Shown here: positions 1-9,143 of the stretch, one piece after another
Layout: the number at the start of each line of letters is the position of its first letter
How positions within the stretch are numbered: the stretch's first letter is position 1
DNA from: an uncultured Muribaculaceae bacterium
Lineage (GTDB): Bacteria > Bacteroidota > Bacteroidia > Bacteroidales > Muribaculaceae
DNA: 64,000 bases
Reading direction: 5' to 3'
NCBI GenBank assembly: GCA_910577585.1
Contig: CAJTNN010000011.1
Coordinates: forward strand, 10,626 to 74,625
The notes under the pieces: model-generated
Databases searched by the model: none
What the model saw: the letters and a program-made list of their open reading frames with translations, nothing else
Told to the model about the DNA's origin: nothing
Position numbers and translations under genes: made by a program

Positions 1-202
1 CGAAGGCCTCCTGGTCAAACATCAGTTTGGCGCCCCCCTTAGGCTTCTCGTGGCCTGCCGGGAGCACCACCACCAGCTCCTTGGTCTGAAACGGGGTCTC
101 GAAGCCGTTGTCGTCGACATAAGCGATTTTGCCGTCGATGCGGGTCACTACGCCTCCGCCCACTGAGTTGAGGTATCTTACGGTGTCTCCTATATTGATC
201 AT
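1..202 (-). CDS. DUF2027 / Smr-domain protein, N-terminal part only
   Basis: The gene runs off the left edge of the window; only the first 67 codons are visible. The start (ATG at 202) begins MINIGDTVRYLNSVGGG, followed by VVTRIDGKIAYVDDNGFE. This is the small beta-barrel N-terminus typical of Bacteroidetes DUF2027 proteins, which usually carry a C-terminal Smr (MutS2-type) nuclease-like domain. That second domain is outside the window, so its presence is family knowledge and not seen. The gene lies 28 bp downstream of phoH on the same strand and is probably co-transcribed with it. Recognition rests on the short N-terminus alone. Confidence 0.7.
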   Translation of the reverse strand, partial: MINIGDTVRYLNSVGGGVVTRIDGKIAYVDDNGFETPFQTKELVVVLPAGHEKPKGGAKLMFDQEAF

Positions 203-230
203 CACGTGGTGTCAGACTGAAAAAGTACGG

Positions 231-1232
231 TCAGTCTCTGCCGTGCGCCTCCCCGGCGGGGGCTGCGCTGAGTTTATCTTCAAATTCCTTATCCACCTTC
301 TCCTCACGCGCCTCATAGGCATCGACGATGCGCTGCACGAGCGGGTGGCGCACGATATCCTTCTTGGCATACTCGATGACGCCGATCCCCTTCACGCCGC
401 GCAGGATTCTCAGCGCCTGCATAAGGCCGGACTGCACGCTTCGTGGCAGGTCAATCTGAGTGGCGTCGCCGGTGATGATCATCTTGGCGTTGACACCCAG
501 TCGGGTCAGAAACATCTTCATCTGATGCTTCGTGGTGTTCTGGGCCTCATCGAGAATGATGATGGCATCGTTGAGGGTTCGGCCGCGCATGAAGGCCAGC
601 GGCGCGATCTGTATGGTGTCAGACTCCATATACTCCTTCAGTTTCACAGCCGGTAGCATATCCTCCAGAGCATCGTAGAGTGGCCGGAGATAGGGGTCGA
701 TCTTATCCTTCATGTCGCCCGGCAGGAAGCCGAGTTTCTCGCCCGCCTCCACGGCCGGACGCGAGAGGATGATGCGTTTGCAGGCGCGGTTTTTAAGCGC
801 CGCCACAGCCAGGGCGATGGCGATGTAGGTTTTGCCGGTGCCGGCCGGGCCGAGGGCGAAAGTGAGGTCGTTCTCCTCAAATGACTTCACCATCCGGGCC
901 TGGTTGGCATTGCGCGGCGCGATGGGGCGCCCGCTTTGTCCGAAGATGATGACCCCCTCGGAGTTTACCGCCTTTGGCGGCTCACCCTTGATGATGTCGA
1001 TGATGACCTCATCGGTGAGCTTATTGTATTTGGCGGCATAGGCCTCGATCTCCTTGACCTTTCGCTCGAACTCGGCAGTCTCCGAGTCCTCGCCGATGAC
1101 CTTGATGACGCTTCCGCGTGCCGCCATGCGCAATTTCGGGAAGAGATTGCGTATGAGGTTGATATTTGAGTTGTTGACGCCATAGAATGTCTGAGGGTCT
1201 ATGCCGTCGACTATTACGGTTCTTTCTATCAT
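231..1232 (-). CDS. phoH: PhoH-family P-loop ATPase
   Basis: Cytoplasmic ATPase of the PhoH/YbeZ family, linked in other bacteria to RNA metabolism and stress. The ATG at 1232 is preferred over an in-frame TTG 9 bp upstream, giving 333 residues, a normal length. Residues 1-95 form the KH-like N-terminal part. The Walker A motif GPAGTGKT is near residues 128-135 and Walker B IIILDEAQ near 224-231, followed by the conserved TGDATQIDLP segment. The C-terminal tail after 'VRHPLVQRIVDAYE' is charged and variable. sufB lies 120 bp upstream on the same strand, with no clear terminator between. The family call is very secure; the exact cellular substrate is not known. Confidence 0.95.
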   Translation of the reverse strand: MIERTVIVDGIDPQTFYGVNNSNINLIRNLFPKLRMAARGSVIKVIGEDSETAEFERKVKEIEAYAAKYNKLTDEVIIDIIKGEPPKAVNSEGVIIFGQSGRPIAPRNANQARMVKSFEENDLTFALGPAGTGKTYIAIALAVAALKNRACKRIILSRPAVEAGEKLGFLPGDMKDKIDPYLRPLYDALEDMLPAVKLKEYMESDTIQIAPLAFMRGRTLNDAIIILDEAQNTTKHQMKMFLTRLGVNAKMIITGDATQIDLPRSVQSGLMQALRILRGVKGIGVIEYAKKDIVRHPLVQRIVDAYEAREEKVDKEFEDKLSAAPAGEAHGRD

Positions 1233-1352
1233 TTCTTGCAATATGGTTAAGCTCCGGCCGGAGGGGATGCAGCTTCATCGCGAGAATCCTCTCTGAGGAG
1301 GGCGGGTGGAGGGAGCAGCGTGCCGGCTCAAGGCGGAGCAGGGGAGGGCGGA

Positions 1353-2822
1353 TTAACCCACCGAACCCTCGAGGGTGATCTGCAGAAGTTTCTGCGCCTC
1401 TACGGCAAACTCCATGGGGAGCTTGTTCATCACCTCCTTGGCATAACCGCTCACGATGAGGCCGATGGCTTCCTCGGTGGGTATGCCGCGTTGCTGGCAG
1501 TAGAAGAGCTGCTCTTCATTGATTTTTGATGTGGTGGCCTCATGTTCGGCCACCGACTCCTTGTTGCGCACATCAATCACCGGGAAGGTATGGGCGCCGC
1601 AGTCGGGGCCCATCAGCAGCGAGTCGCACTGTGTGAAGTTGCGGCATCCCGAGGCGCGGCTGTCGATGCGCACCAGGCCGCGGTAGGAATTCTGCGATTT
1701 TCCCGCCGAAATACCCTTGCTGACGATGGTGCTGCGCGAGTTGCGGCCGATGTGTATCATTTTTGTGCCGGTGTCGGCCTGCTGATGATTGTTGGTGACG
1801 GCCACAGAGTAGAACTCACCCACCGACTCATCACCCTTGAGCACACACGAAGGGTACTTCCAGGTGATAGCCGAGCCGGTCTCTACCTGAGTCCATGATA
1901 TCTTCGAGCGGTGGCCACGGCAGAGGCCTCGCTTGGTGACGAAATTGTAGATTCCGCCGCGCCCCTCCTTATCGCCGGCATACCAGTTCTGAACGGTGCT
2001 GTACTTCACCTCGGCTCTCTCCTCGCAGATAATCTCTACGATAGCGGCATGCAGTTGATTTTCGTCGCGCATCGGGGCGGTGCATCCCTCGAGGTAGGAG
2101 ACGTAAGCGTCGTCGTCGGCCACAATGAGCGTGCGTTCAAACTGGCCTGTGCCCGAGGCGTTGATGCGGAAGTAAGTCGACAGCTCCATCGGGCAGCGCA
2201 CCCCCTTGGGGATATAGACAAACGACCCGTCGGAGAATACCGCCGAGTTCAGAGCCGCATAGAAGTTGTCGCGGTAGCTTACGACCGAGCCCAGATACTT
2301 CTTCACTAGGTCGGGGTAATCCTTCACAGCCTCAGAGAAAGAGCAGAAGATGACGCCGAGTTCGGCAAGTTTCTCGCGGTGGGTGGTCTTGACGCTCACC
2401 GAGTCCATGACCGCATCTACGGCCACACCGGCGAGTTGCTTCTGCTCCTCGAGCGAGATGCCGAGCTTATTGAACGTCTCGATAAGCTCCGGGTCGACCT
2501 CATCCATGCTCTTCTTAAGCTCCTTCTTTTTCGGGGCGGCATAATATGAGATGGCCTGGAAATCTATTTCGGGAATGTCAAGATGCGCCCACTTCGGGGG
2601 TGTGAGCGTGAGCCAGTAGCGGAATGCCTTGAGACGGAAGTCGAGCAGCCATTCCGGTTCACCCTTGAGGCGTGAGATTAGACGCACGGTATCCTCCGTC
2701 AGACCCGGCGGCACGATGTCGGTGTCGATGTCTGAGGTGAAGCCATACTTATATTCCGAGTTGGTGGCCTCGTTGATAACATCAGCCGAGGCCATCTTTT
2801 CATTCTGATTCAGATTTTCCAT
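1353..2822 (-). CDS. sufB: Fe-S cluster assembly scaffold protein SufB
   Basis: SufB is part of the cytoplasmic SufBCD complex that builds iron-sulfur clusters. The ATG at 2822 (MENLNQNEKM) is chosen; a TTG three codons upstream is possible. The 489-residue product has the family's normal length. Family segments seen include SYYAAPKKK, the long beta-helix region with FVYIPKGVRCPMELSTYFRI, and GPDCGAHTFPVIDV and EHEATTSKINEEQLFYC near the C-terminus, which carry the conserved Cys/His/Glu positions used for cluster binding. sufC and sufD, normally adjacent in Bacteroidetes, are not next to this gene: phoH is downstream and the SUS terminator upstream. A TAATTTTG -7 box lies at 2836-2843. Confidence 0.97.
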   Translation of the reverse strand: MENLNQNEKMASADVINEATNSEYKYGFTSDIDTDIVPPGLTEDTVRLISRLKGEPEWLLDFRLKAFRYWLTLTPPKWAHLDIPEIDFQAISYYAAPKKKELKKSMDEVDPELIETFNKLGISLEEQKQLAGVAVDAVMDSVSVKTTHREKLAELGVIFCSFSEAVKDYPDLVKKYLGSVVSYRDNFYAALNSAVFSDGSFVYIPKGVRCPMELSTYFRINASGTGQFERTLIVADDDAYVSYLEGCTAPMRDENQLHAAIVEIICEERAEVKYSTVQNWYAGDKEGRGGIYNFVTKRGLCRGHRSKISWTQVETGSAITWKYPSCVLKGDESVGEFYSVAVTNNHQQADTGTKMIHIGRNSRSTIVSKGISAGKSQNSYRGLVRIDSRASGCRNFTQCDSLLMGPDCGAHTFPVIDVRNKESVAEHEATTSKINEEQLFYCQQRGIPTEEAIGLIVSGYAKEVMNKLPMEFAVEAQKLLQITLEGSVG

Positions 2823-2835
2823 ATAATTCAATACG

Positions 2836-2843
2836 CAAAATTA
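2836..2843 (-). promoter_or_regulatory. Putative -7 box of the sufB promoter
   Basis: Read on the minus strand this is TAATTTTG, matching the Bacteroidetes -7 consensus TAnnTTTG, 14 bp before the sufB ATG. No convincing TTTG lies 19-21 nt further upstream, so only the -7 half is supported. The leader would be very short. Confidence 0.4.
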
Positions 2844-2893
2844 GTCAAAATGTTTGAGATTTGCGGATTGGCATCTTCAAAAAAATGTAAAAA

Positions 2894-2920
2894 GGAGGAT
2901 GACCGGAAAGGTCATCCTCC
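2894..2920 (-). terminator. Rho-independent terminator after the SUS gene cluster
   Basis: A perfect 11-bp stem (GGAGGATGACC pairing with GGTCATCCTCC) with a 5-nt loop. On the minus strand it is followed by TTTTT and then another run of seven T. It lies about 100 bp past the stop codon of the secreted carbohydrate-binding-like gene and ends that transcript before sufB. Confidence 0.9.
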
Positions 2921-3019
2921 AATTGATGGTTTTATAGTTGGAATCGTGAGCCCGGCGGCCACATCAGCAGGTGAGGTGAGCGGGCGCGGATTCCGCTTGA
3001 AGTCGTATCTTCAGTGAGA

Positions 3020-3955
3020 TTACTTAACGACAGCCTTGTAAGACTTTTCGCCCTTAACTACGATGTAGAGGCCCTTCTCGGGGTTAGCTACGCGCACACC
3101 CTGAAGAGTGTAGTACTGAGCGGGAGCGTTCTCGTCGATAGCTACGTTAGCCACGCCGCTACCTTCGAACCATTCGGGTACATCCTCAGCGTCAGTTGCG
3201 AGGTACATAACTGCTACAGCACCTGCAGCATATTCAGCGCAAACCTCGGGGTCGATAGTGAGGTAGCAAGTGCCAGTCCAAGCTTCGTCGAGAGTGATGT
3301 TGCCGCCGTTGTTGAAGAGAGCGTTGTCCATGTCTGCGAGGATGGGATCCTCACCAGCACCGAAGTTGTATTTAGCCCAGTTAGCGTCAGCAATCTTGAA
3401 GCCTTCGCCAGCATTGATCTGCTGACCCTCAGCGCATACGAAACGGAAAGTGTTTTCGCCTACATTCTCGAAGAGCCATGCGTCATCGCTGCCCCAACCG
3501 TTCATGTCGCCACGGAAGTAGAGCTGGATGCCACCTGCGGGTTTGGGAGTATCAGTAGTCATAGTGATAGTAGAGAAATCACCGGCTACAACTACTTTCC
3601 AGTCGCCTTCCCAAGGACAGAGGATGTTGGGAGAATCACCTGTGCCGGGTTCGAGATCTACGGTCACACCCTGCTCCTCGCCATAGTTGCAAGTCAGGAT
3701 ACCCTCGTTGAAGCCAGTCCAGTCGCCCTCTACATCGCTCTTTGTAGTAGAAATCTTGAAAGAAGTGAGGCCATTGACAGTCAGCTCGAAGTTGCCGTTA
3801 ACGATTTCGAACTCTGCGGGGTTGCTGGGAGCCCACTCTGCGGGGAGACCGCCGTTGTCAGCGTCAGCTGTGCTGGCGCCAGTCATGTAGAGAGCCTGAG
3901 CGTTAGCCGACATAGCGATGGCTGCGGCTGCTGCGAATGCGTAAAATTTCTTCAT
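3020..3955 (-). CDS. Secreted SusF/SusE-like carbohydrate-binding protein with C-terminal sorting-like tail
   Basis: A 311-residue exported protein. Residues 1-19 (MKKFYAFAAAAAIAMSANA) are a classical signal peptide without a lipobox. The middle carries Trp/Asp-rich modules: QLYFRGDMNGWGSDDAW at about 180-196 resembles the starch-binding repeats of SusE/SusF. The last 35 residues (YYTLQGVRVANPEKGLYIVV then a short basic tail) resemble a type IX-type C-terminal sorting domain, implying surface display or release. It lies downstream of susF but is separated by 640 bp holding a terminator and a MITE-like element, so it may have its own promoter. Starch binding is inferred from the motif and the neighbours. 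Confidence 0.7.
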   Translation of the reverse strand: MKKFYAFAAAAAIAMSANAQALYMTGASTADADNGGLPAEWAPSNPAEFEIVNGNFELTVNGLTSFKISTTKSDVEGDWTGFNEGILTCNYGEEQGVTVDLEPGTGDSPNILCPWEGDWKVVVAGDFSTITMTTDTPKPAGGIQLYFRGDMNGWGSDDAWLFENVGENTFRFVCAEGQQINAGEGFKIADANWAKYNFGAGEDPILADMDNALFNNGGNITLDEAWTGTCYLTIDPEVCAEYAAGAVAVMYLATDAEDVPEWFEGSGVANVAIDENAPAQYYTLQGVRVANPEKGLYIVVKGEKSYKAVVK

Positions 3956-4256
3956 TGTGAAGTAGATTTTATGGTTAAACTTAATTTATTTAGTCGTAGG
4001 TTGGAGGTGTGTATCAATGCCTTGCTATGGGGAGGTGCCTTCGTGGTGAGTCGGCAACTCAGTGCGTGGTCCGCCGTCATGAGTCGTGAGGTCAGTTCGC
4101 GATTTTGATGTTAGCCTATGAAGTTAATACCGCTCCTTGAGGGCCTTAATACGCTGCAAATTTAAGTAATAAATTTTGATTTCACAAGAATTTGAAAAAA
4201 AAATTAACTTTTTATTTTTCTCGCTCTTTTTCGTATGGGCATTTTGCTTTTATATA
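3956..4256. other. AT-rich intergenic region upstream of the carbohydrate-binding-like gene
   Basis: No gene is seen. The part next to 3955 must hold the leader of the minus-strand gene; 4140-4256 is very A/T rich. No clear TAnnTTTG box could be assigned. The MITE-like element and the susF terminator fill the rest of the 640-bp gap. Confidence 0.5.
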
Positions 4257-4495
4257 GAACTGATTTAAACTTTTTTCAAGGTCAAGATTTATTAAGATTT
4301 TGAGCAGGTTTCGGTTCTCGAAGAGGGAGCAATGCGGGCATTGACTCATATTGAGAAGTGATTAAGGCATTCGTCTATTTTCAATTGCGACCGATGAAGA
4401 GGGCCGAAAGATGCCAAAATATTAATAAAGATTGGCCTTGAAGAAAACATTTTTAAATACTTTTTTAGTTTTCGTAAAAAGTTTAAATCAGTTCA
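4257..4495 (-). repeat. MITE-like element, copy A (239 bp, terminal inverted repeats)
   Basis: The element is bounded by inverted repeats reading gaactgatttaaacttttt at both ends. Its interior matches, in reverse orientation, the element at 33454-33645 (shared blocks include TTTTACGAAAA, TTCTTCAAG, TTAATATTTTGGCATC, CCCTCTTCATCGGTCGC, GCTCCCTCTTCGAGA and CCGAAACCTGCTCAAAATC). Copy A has about 47 extra bases after GGTCGC. It encodes no protein. It sits between the susF terminator and the next SUS gene. Confidence 0.75.
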
Positions 4496-4502
4496 TAAAG
4501 CG

Positions 4503-4534
4503 AGCCCCCCGGCAGGTTGGCCTGTCGGGGGGCT
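4503..4534 (-). terminator. Terminator downstream of the susF-like gene
   Basis: A 14-bp GC-rich stem (agccccccggcagg with its complement, one G-U pair) and 4-nt loop TTGG. It lies 62 bp beyond the susF-like stop codon on the minus strand. The T-run after it is short (GCTTTATG), so termination may be partial, which would let some transcript reach the next gene. Confidence 0.7.
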
Positions 4535-4595
4535 GGTATGGTGATTTCCGGATTCCGCTTTGGGCGGAGTGGCGGAAATTCTTTGGGGTCGGTGC

Positions 4596-6083
4596 TTACT
4601 TCTTGACGAGAGTTACGGTGTAGGGCACGTTAGAGAAGTCGAGTGTCACATCGTACTTGCCAGCCTCGCAGGGGAGGTTGCTGCCCTTATAGTATACGTT
4701 GTATACCTTGTTGCCGGTAGCGTCGTTGACAACCTGGCCGCCGAAGTCTACATCCCAAGCGCCGTTGGCGTTGATCTTGAACTCAGAGCCGATCTGAACG
4801 TCGGTGGCAGTCCAAGTGCGGAAGTCCTTCGAGGGAGTCAGCTCAGTGGCAGTAGCCACATCCCAGCCATTGCCGTCGCCGATCACGCTCAGTGAGCGGA
4901 TAGCATAGAGGCTATAGGTGAGTTGCACGAGGTTGATGTCGCACCAGTAGAGTGAGTTGCCCTTGTAGGGAGCGCGGATTGTGCTGCCCTCGCCGGTAGT
5001 CATCAGACCTGTCTGCAAGAAGCCGTTCTCATCGATTACGGGCTCTTCAGCGTCAGACTGCTTGAAGATGACGTCGCCATTCTTGTCGGGCTGTGCGGCG
5101 AGAGTGAGGAGCTGGTTGATGGCAGCTACACCGGTGTAGTTGATGTAGTTGTCAGTGTGCAGCTTCATCATGTTCTCAACCTTCACATTGCCTGAGAAGG
5201 GATAGAGCATCTCGAATGCGTAGCTTACGGTGTAAGAGTCGAGCTCCATGTTGATAGTCACGAAGACATCGCCGAAGATGGTCACAGGACCGGGAGCGTA
5301 GCCTACGCCGAGCTTACCGCTCATCTTATCCTCAGCGGGGAGACAGCCGAAGAGAGTGTCAGCGGCAGCGTCGCCTGTGGCCACAGCCGAGAGGGGAGCG
5401 ATCATGAAGGTATAGTTAGCGTCGGCAGGAACCTCGAACTTCAGACCGAACTCGGGGTTGTCGTAGCCAGAGATGCCCTCGCCAGAAGTATTGTTCATCT
5501 TCATGGCTTTGTTCATCTGAGGTTTGCCGTTGGCGTCGCAGGGCACGATGTAGTAAGCATCCTCGATCACCTTGTCGGCGTTGAGGGTAGTCACCTTGAG
5601 AGTCTCAGTGCAGTAAGTGGCGTCGATGCCGCCCAGACGCATGCGGGTTGTGCCGAGCTCGGCATAAGCCACGAAGCGCACGGGCATCTCATAAGTGCCG
5701 GGGGCCTTGGTCTTCACGCTCTGGATAGCGCCGTTGAGCAGGTCGGGGTTGACGGTGACATTCTTGTCGTCGATGACAGTAGCCACGGTAGCCACGTTGC
5801 TGAAGTTATTGTCGGCAGCCACCTGCATGTCGATGCTCAGAGTGTAGTTCTCGGGGAAGTCTACGAGCTGCTCGATAGTGGCCACAGTCACAAACTTATT
5901 GGCCTCATTGGCCTCGACGAGGTTGAGGGGTTCGGTGACCTCAGCGAGGACGATGCCCGAATTCTCAAAGTAACCCTCAGGCTCGGGGTAGCTCTGTCCG
6001 GGAGGATTGGGGAGGTCGAAATCATCGCACGCCACCATCGCCATTGTCAGAGCGAGAGCCGATAAATATTTTATTGCTTTCAT
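4596..6083 (-). CDS. SusF-like outer-membrane starch-binding lipoprotein
   Basis: A 495-residue lipoprotein. The signal peptide ends in the lipobox VACD with Cys19, followed by acidic residues that in Bacteroidales favour surface export. Residues about 45-150 form a SusE-type Ig-like domain, followed by tandem starch-binding-like modules; the last contains SVIGDGNGWDVATATELTPS and ends DVTLDFSNVPYTVTLVKK. It follows the susE-like gene by about 105 bp. Known SusF proteins bind starch at the surface without enzymatic action. Overall similarity is by layout, length and motifs; the sugar is inferred from the SusA-like amylase elsewhere in the window. Confidence 0.8.
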   Translation of the reverse strand: MKAIKYLSALALTMAMVACDDFDLPNPPGQSYPEPEGYFENSGIVLAEVTEPLNLVEANEANKFVTVATIEQLVDFPENYTLSIDMQVAADNNFSNVATVATVIDDKNVTVNPDLLNGAIQSVKTKAPGTYEMPVRFVAYAELGTTRMRLGGIDATYCTETLKVTTLNADKVIEDAYYIVPCDANGKPQMNKAMKMNNTSGEGISGYDNPEFGLKFEVPADANYTFMIAPLSAVATGDAAADTLFGCLPAEDKMSGKLGVGYAPGPVTIFGDVFVTINMELDSYTVSYAFEMLYPFSGNVKVENMMKLHTDNYINYTGVAAINQLLTLAAQPDKNGDVIFKQSDAEEPVIDENGFLQTGLMTTGEGSTIRAPYKGNSLYWCDINLVQLTYSLYAIRSLSVIGDGNGWDVATATELTPSKDFRTWTATDVQIGSEFKINANGAWDVDFGGQVVNDATGNKVYNVYYKGSNLPCEAGKYDVTLDFSNVPYTVTLVKK

Positions 6084-6188
6084 TTGGAAGTGATTCTTAA
6101 ATTAGTCAGGAAGTGTCGGCGATGGGCTGTGGGCTTCCTTAGCCTAAGCCCATCGCCGGGCTTCATTGCATTAATTGAATTCTTAAGA

Positions 6189-7205
6189 TCAATTGAATTC
6201 CGGATCGCGTCCTACGAATGTTACTTCGTGTTCACCCTCCTTGACATAGAGCTTGAGGTTGTTCTGGTCGACTACGATAGTCACGAGCTGGGGCTCAGTG
6301 ATGAACACACCCCAGTTGCCGAGACCAGTCACCATGTCGCCTGAGAAGCCGGCCTCATACTTGTCGGTGATGGGGAGACAGTAGAAGTCAGCCTCATTCG
6401 AGCCGAGCGAAGCGTCTACCACCCAACCGAGCAGGTCGGTGAAGAAGCGGAACTGAGCGCACTGGTCGACATTGTTCGGGTCAGAAGTAGCGGGATTTGC
6501 GGCGTCCTCCTTCGGGTTGAGCTGCATTACACCTACATAAAGCTTCTGGCCGATCATATCCTGGGGCTCGAAGAGAGCGAAGTTCTCTTTGTAGACATCG
6601 AAGTTGCCTACAGAGGGAGCCAGGAAGCCGTTGGCAGCACCGGTCTTGGGGTTAGTGTAGTCGCCGCACATGTAGATCCAAGCCGGAGTCTTCTCAGCGT
6701 AGCGGATTTTCACCTTGTTGTAAGTCACTGCATTGCCGCTGACGATGCGTGAACCCTCGATGCCGGGGATTTCGCATACAGCGCGGAAGTAGCACTTGAA
6801 CTCCTGATTGGCATAACCCTTGGCATCGAAGTCCTCCTGGTTGGTCACACCGAGCAGGTTGTTGATAGCCACACCCAGCTCATAAGTCTTGATAGACATT
6901 GCAGCCGAAGTGGGGGTCTCATTGGGGAGTGCCACCCAATCCTCTTCAGGCGCGTCGGGGTTGAGAGCCACCAGCGCTGAATAGTTGCAGACGGCAGAAT
7001 AGCCGTAGTCGGGCTGCGAGCAGAAGAGGTTGAAAGTCTCTGTGTCGGTCATCTCAGACGAGGTGAGGAACACCTGATTCTGGAGAGCCGGAGTATTGAC
7101 GGTGAACGAAGTGGGTGCGTGATACTGCGGCTGATCCTCCTGCTTGCAGGAAGCGAGGCCGAGCACCAGAGTGAACATCGTCAGTATAATTGATAGTTTT
7201 TTCAT
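6189..7205 (-). CDS. SusE-like outer-membrane lipoprotein
   Basis: A 338-residue lipoprotein with signal peptide and lipobox GLASC (Cys20). An N-terminal SusE-type domain starts at about residue 32 (APTSFTVNTPALQNQVFLTS), and a C-terminal glycan-binding-like region contains PAWIYMCGDYTNPKTG and ends KLYVKEGEHEVTFVGRD. It lies 21 bp after the susD-like stop codon, so it is clearly in the same operon. The function is inferred as a surface glycan-binding accessory of the SusC/SusD transporter. Confidence 0.8.
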   Translation of the reverse strand: MKKLSIILTMFTLVLGLASCKQEDQPQYHAPTSFTVNTPALQNQVFLTSSEMTDTETFNLFCSQPDYGYSAVCNYSALVALNPDAPEEDWVALPNETPTSAAMSIKTYELGVAINNLLGVTNQEDFDAKGYANQEFKCYFRAVCEIPGIEGSRIVSGNAVTYNKVKIRYAEKTPAWIYMCGDYTNPKTGAANGFLAPSVGNFDVYKENFALFEPQDMIGQKLYVGVMQLNPKEDAANPATSDPNNVDQCAQFRFFTDLLGWVVDASLGSNEADFYCLPITDKYEAGFSGDMVTGLGNWGVFITEPQLVTIVVDQNNLKLYVKEGEHEVTFVGRDPEFN

Positions 7206-7226
7206 TTCTGTCTAAGAATTAACTGA

Positions 7227-9119
7227 TTAATAACCTGTGCACTGCTTGAGGCTTGAAGCTGTCAGAACGCTCAGCGGAATCGGGTAAGACTTGGTGTACT
7301 CGGGGAGGTTTGTGCCCGATGCTACGTTGCCCTTCCATTCCCAGGTGTAGTTGGTGCACCACTGGTTCCAGCGGATAAGGTCGGTGCGGCGTACATTCTC
7401 GGTGTAGAGCTCGCGGGCGCGCTCGTCGCGCAGATCCTGCATAGAGAGCGAAGTCCAGGGAGAATAGTTGTCGCCCATAGCACGCTGGCGGATATAGTTG
7501 ACATACTGCAGAGCCTCGCTCTGAGAGCCACCGCCGCCGTTGAGGATAGCCTCGGCAGCCATCAGGTAGACCTCAGCCAGACGGATAGCGGCGAAGTCGC
7601 CACCATACTCGGCAGTCATCGGGATTGCGGCGCTGGCGTCGTAGTTGATTGTGCCATCCTCGTTGAATACCCAGTTGGTGTACTTCATTGCGAGGTAGCC
7701 GTTGTTGCCCCAGTCATCGCCCACGAGCGAGGGGTTCTCAGCCACGAAACCGTGGGCAGAGGTCTGCCAGAATCTTACGCGAGAGTCATCGCTGTCAGAC
7801 ATCAGCACATCGTTCCAGTCAAACTTACGCACGAACGACTTGCGTGCCACCATACACTTCCAGCCCTCGGTAGCGTTGAACCATGTGCCTGAAACGTTGC
7901 CGGCGGCAGAGGGGTCGAACGAGTAAGCTACGTTAGCGATAAACTCGCTTACAGTCTTCTCCCAGTCAGCAGCCTCGTCATATTTCTTCTTAGCCTCAGT
8001 GAATGCATCGGCATCGGCCACATACTCATAGATATGCTGCACGCCGTCGGCATCGGTGAAGAGGAGCTCCTCGCCGGTCTTGTTGGCATAAGCGGCATCC
8101 TGAGTCGGGCAAGCCACGGTTACGTTCACACCGTTGGTGCCGTTCCAGGCAGCGATCATGAATGTAGCGCCGGCCCAAGAGGTCAGGTTGTTGACCCCGT
8201 CGCCCTTCGAAGCGGGGATAGTCCAGATAATCTCATTGACAGCGTTGGCGCCACCGATGGCATACTGGTCATTGTTGTAGCCGAACAGAGCCGAATAGCT
8301 GCGGGCCAGACCATTGCCGTAGTAGCCACCGTTGCCGAGGCGGTCGATGACAGCCTTAGAGTGCTCATAGCACTTGGCGTAGTCGGCAGTGCCTGAGAAG
8401 ACCTCACCATTGAGGTAGATCTTGGCAAGCACAGACTCAGCCATGTCGAGACCTACGAAACCGTAGTTAGTAGCCACAGGCGAAGCCTTCCAGGTAGCCA
8501 CTACATCCTCGAGGTCCTCGGTCACCCAATTGTAGACCCATGCGCGGCCGGGCTGCGAAGGCTCGGCGCCGATGGGGGTAGTCTCGTCGGCAAACGGAGG
8601 ATTCTCGTAGAACGACAGCATATAGTAGTAGCAAGCGCCACGCAGCGCGCGAGCCTGCAGGATATACTGCTGAGCCTTCTCAGAATTACCATCGGTGAAG
8701 GTGCCGTCGTTGCACTGCTGGATGAAAGAGTTGCAGAGCGCGATGTTGACGATCATACGCGAGTAGAAGCCGAACACGGCGGGCAGCGACGGAGTCGAGT
8801 AGCCGTAGTTGAGCTGGCCATATGTGTCAGGGTCCCAGAGCCAGCAAGCCTCATCGGTGGGGATCTCCTCAGCGGTGAACACCGCACGCTGGAAGGTAGC
8901 CATACCGCCGTCGTAGTTCATTACGGGCGAGCTGCCGTTGGCGCCGTATGTGGCAAACTGGAGATAGATGTCGGCGAAGACACGATCCATATCGTTGGCC
9001 ACATCTGTGATGGTTGTGGGGTCGGTCGGCGTCTGGTTGAGGTCGTCAACGCAGGCGGAGAATCCGATAGACGAAGCGGCCACACCCAATGCCAAGAATG
9101 CTTTATTAATATTTTTCAT
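7227..9119 (-). CDS. SusD/RagB-family nutrient-binding outer-membrane lipoprotein
   Basis: The 630-residue product has the SusD layout: signal peptide with lipobox GFSAC (Cys23), N-terminal SusD-like helices (QQYILQARALRGACYYYMLSFY, a TPR-like helix), and the C-terminal RagB/SusD domain with AIRLAEVYLMAAEAILNGGG, LRDERARELYTENVRRTDLIRW and a tail KSYPIPLSVL. SusD caps the SusC transporter and binds its ligand at the cell surface. It begins 24 bp downstream of susC. It is slightly longer than the typical 500-600 residues, which is common for starch-type variants. The family call is secure; the ligand is inferred. Confidence 0.95.
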   Translation of the reverse strand: MKNINKAFLALGVAASSIGFSACVDDLNQTPTDPTTITDVANDMDRVFADIYLQFATYGANGSSPVMNYDGGMATFQRAVFTAEEIPTDEACWLWDPDTYGQLNYGYSTPSLPAVFGFYSRMIVNIALCNSFIQQCNDGTFTDGNSEKAQQYILQARALRGACYYYMLSFYENPPFADETTPIGAEPSQPGRAWVYNWVTEDLEDVVATWKASPVATNYGFVGLDMAESVLAKIYLNGEVFSGTADYAKCYEHSKAVIDRLGNGGYYGNGLARSYSALFGYNNDQYAIGGANAVNEIIWTIPASKGDGVNNLTSWAGATFMIAAWNGTNGVNVTVACPTQDAAYANKTGEELLFTDADGVQHIYEYVADADAFTEAKKKYDEAADWEKTVSEFIANVAYSFDPSAAGNVSGTWFNATEGWKCMVARKSFVRKFDWNDVLMSDSDDSRVRFWQTSAHGFVAENPSLVGDDWGNNGYLAMKYTNWVFNEDGTINYDASAAIPMTAEYGGDFAAIRLAEVYLMAAEAILNGGGGSQSEALQYVNYIRQRAMGDNYSPWTSLSMQDLRDERARELYTENVRRTDLIRWNQWCTNYTWEWKGNVASGTNLPEYTKSYPIPLSVLTASSLKQCTGY

Positions 9120-9143
9120 ATATATCTATCTATGTTTGGGAGA

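Noticed and set aside
3014..4108. Long plus-strand frame (364 codons) opposite the secreted carbohydrate-binding-like gene
   Set aside because: It is the mirror of a gene with a signal peptide and family motifs; its own translation has no family features and extends past the real gene only by chance.
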